64,000 nt of DNA from CADCTP01 sp963849885 (GTDB lineage Bacteria; Actinomycetota; Actinomycetes; Mycobacteriales; CADCTP01): the NCBI GenBank assembly GCA_963849885.1, contig CAWKIV010000002.1, positions 81,611 to 145,610 on the forward strand. Direction: 5' to 3'. A program made the translations under genes and the position numbers. Shown here piece after piece: positions 52,548-62,051 of this stretch; the stretch's first letter is position 1; each line of letters opens with the position of its first letter. The notes beneath the pieces are model-generated. The model had not been told where the DNA came from. It did not search any database and worked only from the letters and a program-made list of their open reading frames with translations.

Positions 52548-53603
52548 GTGAGCGCCCCGCCGGACCCCGCCCGCCCGGACCCCGCCGAGTCGCTGCTGGT
52601 CCGCGCGATGCGGCGGCAGCCGGGGCCGACCACGCCGGTGTGGTTCATGCGGCAGGCCGGCCGGTCGCTGCCGGAATACCGGGAGCTGCGCCGCGGCGTC
52701 GGCATGCTGGACGCCTGCACCCGGCCGGAGCTGATCACCGAGATCACCCTGCAGCCGGTCCGCCGGCACGGGGTGGACGCCGCGATCCTCTTCTCCGACA
52801 TCGTGCTGCCGCTGCGGGCGGCCGGCGTCGACCTGGACATCGTCGCCGGGGTCGGGCCGGTGGTGGCGTCGCCGGTCCGCACCCTGGCCGACGTGGAGAA
52901 GCTGCCCGGGCTCGACCCGGCGCAGGTCTCCTTCGTCGACGAGGCGGTCCGGGAGCTGGTCCGCGAGCTCGGCGGGACGCCGCTGATCGGCTTCGCCGGC
53001 GCGCCGTTCACGCTGGCCAGCTACCTGGTGGAGGGCGGCCCGTCCAAGGACCACGCCCGGACCAAGGCGCTGATGCACGGCGAGCCGGCGGTGTGGGCGG
53101 CGCTGCTCGGCCACCTGGCCGGGGTGGCCGCCACCTTCCTGCGGGTGCAGGCCGCCGCCGGCGCCTCGGCCCTGCAGCTCTTCGACTCGTGGGCGGGTGC
53201 GCTGTCCGCGGCCGACTACGCCGCGCACGTGCTGCCGCACAGCACCGCCGTGCTGGCCGCGCTGGCCGACCTGGACGTGCCCAAGGTGCACTTCGGGGTC
53301 GGCACCGGCGAGCTGCTCGGGCTGATGGGGGAGGCCGGCGCGGACGTGGTCGGGGTCGACTGGCGGGTGCCGCTGGACGAGGCGGCCCGCCGGGTCGGCC
53401 CCCGGCGGGCGGTGCAGGGCAACCTCGACCCGGCGCTGCTGCTGGCCGACTGGCCGGTGGTCGAGCGGGAGACCCGCCGGGTGCTGGCCGAGGGCCGGGC
53501 CACCCCGGGGCACGTCTTCAACCTCGGCCACGGCGTGCTGCCGGAGACCGACCCGGACGTGCTCACCCGGGTGGTCGACCTCGTCCACGGCACCTCCGGC
53601 TAG
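52548..53603 (+). CDS. hemE: Uroporphyrinogen decarboxylase
   Basis: 351 residues. Converts uroporphyrinogen III to coproporphyrinogen III in haem synthesis. Signatures: PVWFMRQAGRSLPEYRELRR, the catalytic-loop FSDIVLPL, GAPFTLASYLVEGGPSKDH, VVGVDWRVPLDEAARRVG, QGNLDPALLLA and HVFNLGHGVLPETDPD. GTG 52548 is 7 nt after CAGGAT (52535-52540). It starts the haem cluster and is convergent with the DUF4349 gene (4-bp stop overlap). Confidence 0.95.
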   Translation: MSAPPDPARPDPAESLLVRAMRRQPGPTTPVWFMRQAGRSLPEYRELRRGVGMLDACTRPELITEITLQPVRRHGVDAAILFSDIVLPLRAAGVDLDIVAGVGPVVASPVRTLADVEKLPGLDPAQVSFVDEAVRELVRELGGTPLIGFAGAPFTLASYLVEGGPSKDHARTKALMHGEPAVWAALLGHLAGVAATFLRVQAAAGASALQLFDSWAGALSAADYAAHVLPHSTAVLAALADLDVPKVHFGVGTGELLGLMGEAGADVVGVDWRVPLDEAARRVGPRRAVQGNLDPALLLADWPVVERETRRVLAEGRATPGHVFNLGHGVLPETDPDVLTRVVDLVHGTSG

Positions 53604-54544
53604 CCGGCCGGCGGCGCGGGCGCGGCGACGACCGGGGTCGCGGGGCGGCGCTGCCGCCGCAGGTACCAGCGGACGGCCAGGACCAGCGGGACCAGGACGA
53701 TCAGGAAGGGCAGCACCGCGCCCAGCACGGTCAGCAGCCAGCCGATCGTGTCGGTGAAGGCGGACCAGCCGTCCCGCAGCCCGCCGAGGAAGCCGCTGCG
53801 GTCGACCGGGGCGGCCGTGACGTCCCGCGCGACCAGGTGCAGGGTGACGGTGGCCAGCGTGACCTGGCCGGCCAGCGCCCGCTGCCGGGCCTGCAGCGAC
53901 TCCAGCTCGGTCACCCGGCGGGACAGCTCGCCCTCCACGGCCACCACGTCGCCGATCCGCTCGGCCCGGGACAGGATCGCCCGGACCCGGGCGATCGACG
54001 CCTGCATGGTGGCGACCCGGGAGTTGACGTCGGCGACCTCCTCGGTGACGTCCTGGGTGGTGCTGCTGCGCCGCAGCTCCTCGCCGAGCCCGCCGAGCTG
54101 GTCGAGCGTGCCGTCCAGCCGGCCCGGCGGCACCTTGAGCTGGAGGTCGGCGCGGGCCTGCTCGTCGCGGCCGGACCGGCTGTCCCCGGCGCTGGTGCCG
54201 CCGGCTGCCCGGACCAGCTCCTGGGCCGCCCGGGCCTGGCCGGCGACGTCGTCCACCCGCACGGTCAGCTCCGCGGTCCGGATCAGCGCCGGCTCGGCCA
54301 CCCCGACCTTCGCCGAGCCGGTGTCGGTGCCGGTGCCGGTGCCGGCGTCCGGCGCGGAGCCGGGCGGCGCGGGCGCGGCGATCCCGGTCGCGGCCCGGTC
54401 CGCGCTGCCCATCTCGGCGGTGGAGCCGCCGCCGCCCGAGTCGTTCCCGCTGCCGCCCGACGTGCAGGCGACCAGCGCCAGCAGCGCCGCCGCCCCGACC
54501 GCCGCCATCCCGGCGAGCCGCCGCCCCGTACCCGATCCGCCCAT
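53600..54544 (-). CDS. DUF4349 lipoprotein
   Basis: 314 residues. Lipobox LALVACTSGG after a basic start, a low-complexity linker, then a DUF4349 domain: ELTVRVDDVAGQARAAQELV, a coiled-coil (VTEEVADVNSRVATMQASIA, RVTELESLQARQRALAGQVT) and a C-terminal membrane helix (VLPFLIVLVPLVLAVRWYLR). The ATG at 54544 is preceded by GGGAGG. Lipid-anchored and membrane-anchored, so it probably spans or bridges the envelope. Function unknown. Confidence 0.85.
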   Translation of the reverse strand: MGGSGTGRRLAGMAAVGAAALLALVACTSGGSGNDSGGGGSTAEMGSADRAATGIAAPAPPGSAPDAGTGTGTDTGSAKVGVAEPALIRTAELTVRVDDVAGQARAAQELVRAAGGTSAGDSRSGRDEQARADLQLKVPPGRLDGTLDQLGGLGEELRRSSTTQDVTEEVADVNSRVATMQASIARVRAILSRAERIGDVVAVEGELSRRVTELESLQARQRALAGQVTLATVTLHLVARDVTAAPVDRSGFLGGLRDGWSAFTDTIGWLLTVLGAVLPFLIVLVPLVLAVRWYLRRQRRPATPVVAAPAPPAG

Positions 54545-54660
54545 CCCCGGCCTCCCTCGTCGCCTGCTGCCGCTGCGACCGTGACCGCGGGGCACGGGTT
54601 CCCGGCGGAAGATCGCGATCCGGTCTCGATCCGGTGCGGCGCAGGGAGCAAGATGGGCGG

Positions 54661-56085
54661 GTGACGCGGGTCGTGGTGGTCGGTGGCGGCATCGCCGGCC
54701 TGGCGGCGGCGTACGCGGTCTGCCAGCAGGCCCCGCGCGGGACCAAGGTGACGGTGCTGGACGGGGCGGCCCGGCTCGGCGGCAAGCTGCGGGTGTCCCG
54801 GGTGGGCGGCGTGCTCGTCGACGAGGGCGCCGAGACGTTCCTGGCGCGGGCCCCGGAGGGGGTCGAGCTGGTCCGGGCGGTCGGCCTCGGCGGCGAGCTG
54901 GTGCACCCGGCGACCACCCAGGCGTCGGTGGTGGTGGACGGGACGGTCGCCCGGCTGCCGGCCGGCACCGTGCTCGGCGTGCCCGGCGACCGCGCCGCGC
55001 TGCGCCGCTCCGGGCTGCTCACCGAGGAGGGCCTGGCCGCGGTCGGCGCGGACCGCAGCGAGCCGGCGCCGCTCGGCGACCCGTCGGTGGGGGAGTACGT
55101 GCGCCGGCGGCTCGGCCCGGAGGTGGTCGAGCGGCTGGTCGACCCGCTGCTCGGCGGGGTGTACGCGGGCCGCGCGGACGGCCTGTCGCTGCGGGCCACC
55201 ATGCCCCAGCTGGCGGCCGCGCTGGACACGGCCGGCGGCGGCCGGCTGGTGGCCGCGGCGAAGTCGGTGCTGGACGCCGCCCCACCGGATGCCGGGCCGA
55301 TGTTCGCCTCCCTGGACGGCGGCCTGGGCCTGCTGCCGGAGGCCGTCGCCCGGGCCTGCGGCGCGGACGTCCGGCTGCGGCTGCCGGTGCGCCGGGTGGA
55401 GCGCACCTCGGCGGGCTTCCGGCTGGTCGGCGGCCCGGTGCCGGACCCGGTCACGATCGTGGCGGACGCGGTGGTGGTGGCGGTGCCGGCGACCAAGGCG
55501 GCCGGGCTGCTGGCCGACCTGGCGCCGTGGGCGGCGCACGAGCTGGCCGCGATGGAGTACGCGAGCGTGGGCATCGTGACGCTCGCCTACCCGGCGCCCG
55601 CGCTGGCCGGGCTGCGCGGCTCCGGGCTGCTGGTGGCCGGCACCGAAGGGCGGCCGGTGAAGGCGGTGACCTTCTCCTCGGTGAAGTGGGCACACCTCGG
55701 CGGCGGCGACGTGGCGGTGCTGCGCGCGTCGGTGGGCCGGCACCAGGAGGCCCGGGTGCTGCAGCGGGACGACACCGACCTGGTCCGGCTGGTCGCCGGG
55801 CAGGTCGCCGCGCTCACCGGGGTGCGGGCGGCGCCGGTGGCGGCCCGGGTGACCCGGTGGGGCGGGGCGCTGCCCCAGTACGCGCCGGGGCACCTGGAGC
55901 GGGTCCGCCGGATCCGCGCCGACGTGGCCCGGGTGCCCGGGGTGGCGGTGGCCGGCGCCGCGTTCGACGGGGTCGGCGTGCCGGCCTGCATCCGGTCCGG
56001 CCAGGCCGCCGCCGCGCAGGTGCTGGCGCATTTGCGAGACTGGGCCGGTGGCGGACGGTCGGGTGGACGGCAAGCGGGCGCGTGA
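54661..56085 (+). CDS. hemG: Coproporphyrinogen III/protoporphyrinogen oxidase (HemY/CgoX type)
   Basis: 474 residues, FAD enzyme. The N-terminal FAD motif is VVVVGGGIAGLAAAYAVCQQ; VLVDEGAETFLARAP and DPLLGGVYAGRADGLSLRAT are family blocks, ending in the C-terminal FAD motif GVGVPACIRSGQAAA. In actinobacteria this enzyme makes coproporphyrin III. GTG 54661 is 6 nt after CAAGAT (54649-54654). Its end overlaps hemQ by 38 bp, coupling the two. Confidence 0.92.
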   Translation: MTRVVVVGGGIAGLAAAYAVCQQAPRGTKVTVLDGAARLGGKLRVSRVGGVLVDEGAETFLARAPEGVELVRAVGLGGELVHPATTQASVVVDGTVARLPAGTVLGVPGDRAALRRSGLLTEEGLAAVGADRSEPAPLGDPSVGEYVRRRLGPEVVERLVDPLLGGVYAGRADGLSLRATMPQLAAALDTAGGGRLVAAAKSVLDAAPPDAGPMFASLDGGLGLLPEAVARACGADVRLRLPVRRVERTSAGFRLVGGPVPDPVTIVADAVVVAVPATKAAGLLADLAPWAAHELAAMEYASVGIVTLAYPAPALAGLRGSGLLVAGTEGRPVKAVTFSSVKWAHLGGGDVAVLRASVGRHQEARVLQRDDTDLVRLVAGQVAALTGVRAAPVAARVTRWGGALPQYAPGHLERVRRIRADVARVPGVAVAGAAFDGVGVPACIRSGQAAAAQVLAHLRDWAGGGRSGGRQAGA

Positions 56086-56752
56086 GCTCAACGAGACGAT
56101 CCGGTATACGGCCTGGTCGGTGTTCCGGGCCGAGGGCCGGCTGACCGGGCCGCGGGACCGCGCGGCCGGCGAGACCCAGGAGCTCTTCGACGAGCTGGCG
56201 GCCAAGGACGTGGTGGTCCGGGGGACGTACGACCTGTCCGCGCTGCGGGCGGACGCCGACGTGCTGGTGTGGTGGCACGCGCCGTCCGCGGACGCGCTGC
56301 AGGATGCGTACGCGCGGTTCCGGCAGACCGGCATCGGGCCGCACCTGGCGCCGGTGTGGTCGCAGCTGGCGCTGCACCGGCCGGCCGAGTTCAACAAGTC
56401 GCACGTGCCGGCCTTCCTCGCCGACGAGCAGCCGCGGGCGTGGGTGTGCGTCTACCCCTTCGTCCGGTCGTACGAGTGGTATCTGCTGCCGGACGCGGAG
56501 CGGCGGGAGCTGCTGGCCGAGCACGGGAAGATGGCGCGGGACTACCCCGACGTCCGGGCCAACACGGTGGCGTCGTTCGCGCTCGGCGACTACGAGTGGA
56601 TGCTCGCCTTCGAGGCGGACGAGCTGCACCGGATCGTGGACCTGATGCGGCACCTGCGGGCGTCCCGGGCGCGCCGGCACGTGCGCGAGGAGATCCCCTT
56701 CTACACCGGCCGCCGCCGCGCGCTGCCCGACCTGGTCGCCGCGCTGCCCTAG
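56048..56752 (+). CDS. hemQ: Coproheme decarboxylase (HemQ/ChdC, chlorite dismutase fold)
   Basis: 234 residues. Removes two propionate groups of coproheme to give haem b. The catalytic Tyr145 is in YEWYLLPDAE and the proximal His159 in LLAEHGKMARDYPDVR, matching the positions known for the family. RHVREEIPFYTGRR is the conserved C-terminal block. GTG 56048 is 6 nt after GAGACT (56036-56041) and lies inside hemG. Terminal step of the coproporphyrin-dependent pathway. Confidence 0.94.
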   Translation: MADGRVDGKRARELNETIRYTAWSVFRAEGRLTGPRDRAAGETQELFDELAAKDVVVRGTYDLSALRADADVLVWWHAPSADALQDAYARFRQTGIGPHLAPVWSQLALHRPAEFNKSHVPAFLADEQPRAWVCVYPFVRSYEWYLLPDAERRELLAEHGKMARDYPDVRANTVASFALGDYEWMLAFEADELHRIVDLMRHLRASRARRHVREEIPFYTGRRRALPDLVAALP

Positions 56753-56808
56753 ATCCTGACGCCGCCCGCCGCGGCGCCGACGGCCTCGGGACGTGCTAGC
56801 TTCCCGCG

Positions 56809-57981
56809 GTGCCCGGGCGCCCCTCGCCAGCCCGCCGGCGCCGTCGCGGGCGGCCGGTGGTCGTGGCCGCGGCGGTCCTCGCGCTCGCGGCCTGTGGCAG
56901 CCCGCCGGACGCCGCGCCCGCCCCGGCCGGCGCCGCCGGTCCGTCCGCCGCCCCGGCGCCGAGCCCGGCCGCGAGCCGGCCGGCTGCCGGCCGCCCGGAC
57001 CCGCCGGTTCCGTCCGCCGGCCGACTCGCCGCGGCACCCCGCAGCACCGCGCCGGCCGCGCCGGTCGACTCCCGCGGCGTGGACACCTCCCGCCCGGACC
57101 GGGTCGTCGGCACCGGCTCCGCCGCCAGCTGCACCTCGGCCGCCGTGGTCGCCGCGGTCGCGGCCGGCGGCGTGATCACCTTCGACTGCGGCCCGGCACC
57201 GGCGACGATCCGGATGGCCGCCACCGCCAAGGTCGTCAACAAGAACCGGCGGACCGTCCTCGACGGCGGCGGCAAGGTCACCCTGTCCGGCGGCGGGCAG
57301 CGCCGGATCCTCTACCAGAACACCTGCGACGCCGCCCAGGGCCACACCACCTCGCACTGCCAGGACCAGGACCACCCCGAGCTGGTCCTGCAGAACCTCA
57401 CCTTCGCCGGCGGCAACTCGACCGGCGAGCGGACCGAGGGCGGCGGCGGGGGAGCGGTGTTCGTCCGCGGCGGCCGGCTGTCGGTGATCGGCAGCCGGTT
57501 CACCGGCAACCGGTGCGACCCGACCGGGCCCGACCTGGGCGGGGCGGCGCTGCGGGTGCTCAGCCAGTCCGGCGGCGGCCCGGTGCGGGTGGTGGGCAGC
57601 ACGTTCACCGGCGGGGTGTGCGCCAACGGCGGCGCCGTGTCCAGCATCGGCGTCTCCTGGGACATCGCCGACAGCACGATGACCGGCAACAAGGCGATCG
57701 GCCGGGGCGCCAACCCGGCCCGGAGCGGCACCCCGGGCGGCGGCAGCGGCGGCGCGATCTATCTGGACGGCAACACGTTCACGCTGCGGATCACCGGCTC
57801 GACGATCACCGGCAACACCGCCAACGAGGGCGGCGGCGCGGTCTTCTTCGTCAGCAACGACCGGACCGGCACCGCGACGGTGCGCGGCTCGCGGATCAGC
57901 GGCAACACCAGCGCCGGCTTCGAGACGGCCGGGCTGCCGGGCTGGTTCTTCCTCGGCGCCCGGAAGCCGTCGATCAGCTGA
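56809..57981 (+). CDS. Secreted right-handed beta-helix lipoprotein
   Basis: 390 residues. N-terminal signal with lipobox VLALAACGSPP, a 70-residue Pro/Ala-rich linker, then a right-handed parallel beta-helix (about 100-390): LVLQNLTFAGGNSTGERTEG, GGAVFVRGGRLSVIGSRFTG, GGAIYLDGNTFTLRITGSTI and ATVRGSRISGNTSAG, with repeating G-x-T-x-x-G-N motifs. Surface or extracellular polysaccharide-binding protein is possible; no catalytic residues are evident. GTG 56809 is 6 nt after TAGCTT (56797-56802), leaderless. Confidence 0.82.
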   Translation: MPGRPSPARRRRRGRPVVVAAAVLALAACGSPPDAAPAPAGAAGPSAAPAPSPAASRPAAGRPDPPVPSAGRLAAAPRSTAPAAPVDSRGVDTSRPDRVVGTGSAASCTSAAVVAAVAAGGVITFDCGPAPATIRMAATAKVVNKNRRTVLDGGGKVTLSGGGQRRILYQNTCDAAQGHTTSHCQDQDHPELVLQNLTFAGGNSTGERTEGGGGGAVFVRGGRLSVIGSRFTGNRCDPTGPDLGGAALRVLSQSGGGPVRVVGSTFTGGVCANGGAVSSIGVSWDIADSTMTGNKAIGRGANPARSGTPGGGSGGAIYLDGNTFTLRITGSTITGNTANEGGGAVFFVSNDRTGTATVRGSRISGNTSAGFETAGLPGWFFLGARKPSIS

Positions 57982-58313
57982 GGGCGCCGTCCTTCACCTG
58001 GTCGACCGGCTCGAACGTCAGCGGGATCGAGTGGATGCTCGCCTTCGAGGCCGACGAGCCGCACCGGATCAGGCCGGTGTCTCGACCGGGCTGGCGAGGA
58101 AGCGGGCGAGGCGCGTCAGGGCGGTTCGCGCGCCGGCCGGCAGCGCACGCCGAGTACACCAAGGGGCTGGGCGCCGCCGCCTTCGAACCCGAGCCGTTCC
58201 TGACCTGGGCCGCCCGGATGGGCGGTCCCGTGCTGGGGGTGGAGGCGGCGGTCCTGTTCGACGTACACGTGCTCGGCCTCGAAGGACCACCGCCCTGGCA
58301 GTAGGCCGTTGAC
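57982..58313. other. Mosaic of gene remnants
   Basis: No confident gene. Positions 58006-58038 repeat the 3-prime end of msrB (29/33 identical to 58322-58354), and 58029-58070 repeat an internal part of hemQ (40/42 identical to 56594-56635). The rest holds a protein-like plus-strand frame (HAEYTKGLGAAAFEPEPFLT WAARMGGPVLGVEAAVLFDV) to a TAG near 58304. It looks like a rearrangement scar. Confidence 0.65.
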
Positions 58314-58727
58314 CTACTCGGCCGGCTCGAAAGTGAGCGAGATCGAGTTGATGCAGTAGCGGTCGTCGGTCGGGGTGCCGTAGCCCTCGCCCGAGAAGAC
58401 GTGCCCGAGGTGGGAGTGGCAGGTCGCGCAGAGCACCTCCACCCGGGTCATGCCGAGCGCGCGGTCCTCGCGGAGGATCACCCGGTCGCCGGCCAGCGGC
58501 GACCAGAAGCTCGGCCAGCCGCAGTGCGAGTCGAACTTGGTGTCCGACCGGAACAGCTCGGTGCGGCAGGCGCGGCAGCGGTAGACCCCGGTCCGCTTCT
58601 CCTCGACGTACTCGCCCGTCCACGGCCGCTCGGTGCCGGCCTTGCGGAGCACCTGGTATTCGGCCGGGGACAGCTCCGCCCGCCACTCCTCGTCGGTCTT
58701 CTCCACCTTCGGCGCAGGCACGGTCAC
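58314..58727 (-). CDS. msrB: Peptide-methionine (R)-S-oxide reductase
   Basis: 137 residues. Repairs methionine-R-sulfoxide in proteins. Two CxxC zinc pairs (YRCRACRTELF and VLCATCHSHLG), the HCGWPSFWSPL block, and the catalytic Cys in DRYCINSISLTFEP. GTG 58727 overlaps the upstream pentapeptide gene stop (58724) by 4 bp, so the two are coupled. Confidence 0.95.
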   Translation of the reverse strand: MTVPAPKVEKTDEEWRAELSPAEYQVLRKAGTERPWTGEYVEEKRTGVYRCRACRTELFRSDTKFDSHCGWPSFWSPLAGDRVILREDRALGMTRVEVLCATCHSHLGHVFSGEGYGTPTDDRYCINSISLTFEPAE

Positions 58728-59551
58728 GCCTCCACGGTACGGCCTGGGGACCGGCGCCGCCCGCCCGGTGCGGGGACCGGGACGGCGCCGGCGGACCAGT
58801 GCGGCGGCCGGTCCAGCCCGGCCGGCAGCCGGGTGGCGGCGTCGCCGCGGGCGGCGGCCAGCTGCGGGCGGGTGGCGAAGAGCGCGCCGGTGAGGTCGGC
58901 GCCGGCCAGGTCGGCGGCGCGCAGGTCGGCCCCGATGAGGTCGGCCCGGCGCAGGTCGGCGCCGCGCAGGTCGGCGCCGATCAGCAGCGCCCCGCGCAGG
59001 TCGGCGCCCCGCAGGTCGGCCCGCCGCAGGTCCCGCCCCACCAGGTCCGCCCCGCGGTGGTCGGCACCGCCCGGCCCGCGGACCAGCGAGCTCGCCCGGC
59101 GCAGCAGCGCGTCGATCCGCTGCCCGTGCGCGTCCAGGTCGAGGGCGGCCAGTGCCGCGGGATCGCCGGCGGCCCGCTGGTCGGTCTCCGCGCGGGCGGC
59201 GCGCAGCTCGGCGCGCAGCGGCGCGGCGGCCGGCTCGGCCAGGGCCCGCTCCAGGTACCAGAGCAGCTCGTGCAGCTGCCGGACCACCGGGAAGACGGCC
59301 GCGGCCGACCGGCCCCGGCCGCCGGTCAGCGCGGTGACCCGCTGCCCGGCGCCGAAGCAGTCGTACGCGGCGCAGCCGGCGAACCCGCGCGGCCGCAGCT
59401 CGGCGTGGATGCCGCACCGCGAGTCGGCCCGCAGGTTGGGGCACGCGTGCCCGGCCGGCTTGTCGATCGCGAAGTCGGCCGACTTCGCGAACGCGGGCAC
59501 CACGCAGCACAGCGCGAGGCAGCGCGCGCAGTCGGCCACCAGCTCGGTCAC
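58724..59551 (-). CDS. Cys-cluster plus pentapeptide-repeat protein
   Basis: 275 residues. The N-terminal 60 residues hold several Cys (ADCARCLALCCVVPAFAKSA, HACPNLRADSRCGIHAELRP), resembling the YkgJ-type metal-binding cluster. Residues about 160-245 are a right-handed quadrilateral beta-helix of A(D/N)LRG pentapeptides (GADLVGRDLRRADLRGADLR). Such proteins can mimic DNA and bind topoisomerases, but many do not. GTG start; coupled to msrB. Confidence 0.85.
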   Translation of the reverse strand: MTELVADCARCLALCCVVPAFAKSADFAIDKPAGHACPNLRADSRCGIHAELRPRGFAGCAAYDCFGAGQRVTALTGGRGRSAAAVFPVVRQLHELLWYLERALAEPAAAPLRAELRAARAETDQRAAGDPAALAALDLDAHGQRIDALLRRASSLVRGPGGADHRGADLVGRDLRRADLRGADLRGALLIGADLRGADLRRADLIGADLRAADLAGADLTGALFATRPQLAAARGDAATRLPAGLDRPPHWSAGAVPVPAPGGRRRSPGRTVEA

Positions 59552-59587
59552 CGCACCGACTCTAGGCCGGTGCGGTGACCGGGCCGG

Positions 59588-61945
59588 CTACGGCCGGATC
59601 CGGACCACCTGCGGGTCGTGGTCGCTGACCTGGTCGGCGTACTCCGCGTTGACGTGCACGATGTCGTAGTCGTACTTGCGCGACGCGAGCCCGGGGCTGA
59701 TCAGGATGTGGTCGAGCACCTGCGAGTTGCCCTCGAAGACGTACGAGTAGCGCTGCGCCGTCCGGCAGCGTGCGCGGCAGGTCGACCAGCACGCCGCCGC
59801 CGACCAGGATGTCCGCCGTCTCGGAGAACTCGAAGTCGTTGATGTCGCCGAGCACGACCACGGCGGCCTTCCGGTTGAGCCGCTCGATGTCCGCGACGAA
59901 GTCGTTCACCAGCGGGGCCTGGGCGTGCCGCTGCGTCTCCGAGGACCGCGTCGGCGGCTGGAAGCGGCCGTTGACCGGCTGGTCGCCGCCCTTGGAGTTG
60001 AAGTGGTTCGCGACGACGAACAGCGGCTTGTCGTGCCAGCGGAACTCGCCCGCCAGCGGCTTGCGGCTGTTCGCCCAGGCGGTCTCGGTGGGCGCGATCC
60101 GGCCGGGCGACAGGGACAGCGCGCGGCTTGCCGTCCGGCCTCGCCACGACCTGGGTCGCGGCGGTGGCCGTCCCACCGGGACGGTCGACGAAGGAGAGCC
60201 CGCGGTCGGTGCGGAACAGGAACGCGACCCGGATGTTGCCGCCCGGCTCACCGCCGTCGGCGTTGTTGACCGGGTCGATCTGCCGGTACTGGTACGCCGG
60301 GCCGCCGGCCGCCTGGATGGCGGCGACGAAGCGGTCGAGCGTGATGGTTCGCGGCCACCATGCCGTCGTTGGTCGGCCCGTTGTTGTCCTGCACCTCCTC
60401 CAGAGCCACCAGGTCGGGGCTGGCGAGGTTGGTGACGACCTGGGCGGCCAGCGCGTCGAACTTCGACTGCGGGTCGGTCGGGTCCAGGTTCTCTACGTTG
60501 AACGTGGCGGCCGCGAGCTCGACGTCCGTGGACGGTCGGGTGACCTCGCGGGGCAGAGCTGCGGAAGCCACGGTCGGGGTGGCGGTGACGAGCAACTTGA
60601 AGTTGGCGAAGGAGTAGTCGAGGACGCCGACGGTGGCGCCGGTCAGGGTGTCGCCCACGTTCGCGGTCGGGACCGTGGCGAGCACGTCGTCGAGGATGAC
60701 CCGCTCCGGGTTGAGGTCGTTCTCGCGGAGCAGGATGCCGCCTCGGGCGGTCCGCACCGTCGAGCCGACCGGGACCACCGGCAACTCACCGAAACTGCTG
60801 CGCGGGCCGACGACCGCCGCGTCGTTCACCTGGAGCCGCATGCCCTCCAGCGACTCCCAGAAGTCCAGGCCGTCCTGGGCCGGGTCGAAGATGCCGGTCT
60901 GCTCCACGTCGCCGTTGGCGTCGTCCTCGACCACGGTCGACGGCGGCACCCGACCGCCGGGGCCGACGAGGGTCGGTGCGGGCACCGGCTGGCCGGACGC
61001 GGCGACGGTGACGGTCGGGGTGGTCAGCTCGGTCGTGGTGAGGTTGGTCGACGTCGCCCCGCCGGCCCGGAACTCGGCCACCGTGCCGGTCACCGTCACC
61101 GCGTCACCGACCGCCACGTCGGGCCCGACGCAGGTGAAGACGAACAGACCCTCGCTGGTCGCGCGGGTCGGTGTCCGGCGCCGCATCCTGGTACCAGAAC
61201 CCGTTGACCGACTTCGCGGTGACCACGCCGGGCACCTCGGCCACTCTGACGCCCTCCCGGGGCGACCGGTGGGCGGCGCCCTGGATGCCGGCGATGGTCA
61301 GGCCGGGCACGCCCGGGTCCGGCTCGGCGCCGCCGGAGTTGCGGGGAAGCGGGGAGCAGACGGCGAAGTCGGCGGCGTTGTTGTCCGTGTCCGCACCGGC
61401 GCCGCGCAGGGCGGCAGTGGTGTTGGACAGGGCCGGCGTGGGCGAGGTCTCGAAGTCGTTCGCCGTGCCGTAGCCGACGAAGTCGCGCACCCCGGCGGCG
61501 GTGTCGCAGTCGGCGCCGCAGGTCGAGCGCGCCGCTCGCGGTCACCAGCGCGACCTTGCCGGCGGTCGCGCTCATCGCGATCGAGCCGGTCGCGTCCGGG
61601 GTCGGCAGCGGGGTGCGTCCCGCCGGCGCCGGCGGCCTCCTGGACCAGGTAGTAGCCGCCCGGCGGCGATGCGTGCCGGACAGCACGGTGACCGACCAGG
61701 TGCGTGCCGGCCGCGGAGGCGTACTGCACCGACCAGCCGGTGACGTCCACCGCGGCGGCGGAGGTGTTCCGCAGCTCGATGAAGTCGTTGGTGAAGGTGG
61801 CGCCGGAGTTGCCGCCACCGCCGTACACCTGGCTGATGACGACGTCGGGGGAGGCCGCGGTGGCCGGCGACGCGGTCAGCGCCACCGCCCCTCCGGCGAC
61901 CAGGGCGGACACGGCGAGCGCGGCGACGCGCGAAGAGGGACGCAC
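59588..61945 (-). pseudogene. Secreted ExeM/NucH-type extracellular nuclease, multiple frameshifts
   Basis: After repair about 780 residues. A signal peptide (AALAVSALVAGGAVALTASP), a lamin-tail domain (DVVISQVYGGGGNSGATFTN, DFIELRNTSAAAVDVTGWSV), an OB-like region (VGDAVTVTGTVAEFRAGGAT) and an endonuclease/exonuclease/phosphatase domain (TFNVENLDPTDPQSKFDALA, VVANHFNSKGGDQPVNGRFQ, AVVVLGDINDFEFSETADIL, ending VSDHDPQVVRIRP). The catalytic SDHDP and NHFNS motifs are intact. I count about eight breaks, at 59756, 60125, 60347, about 61164, 61521, 61615, about 61660/61671 and 61702, each fixed by removing one base. Start GTG 61945 or 61960. Confidence 0.8.
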
Positions 61946-62051
61946 GGCGCTTTCTAACACTTCCGGGCGGCGCCGTCTCGACAAGCGGGCAACATCCCCC
62001 GGACGGCGGGTGGACCACCGGGTGGCGCTCACAGGCGGTAGCGTGATCGGC

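Noticed and set aside
59588..61945. True biological pseudogene of the secreted nuclease
   Set aside because: All breaks are single extra bases with catalytic motifs intact and no internal stops after repair; sequencing error is more likely.
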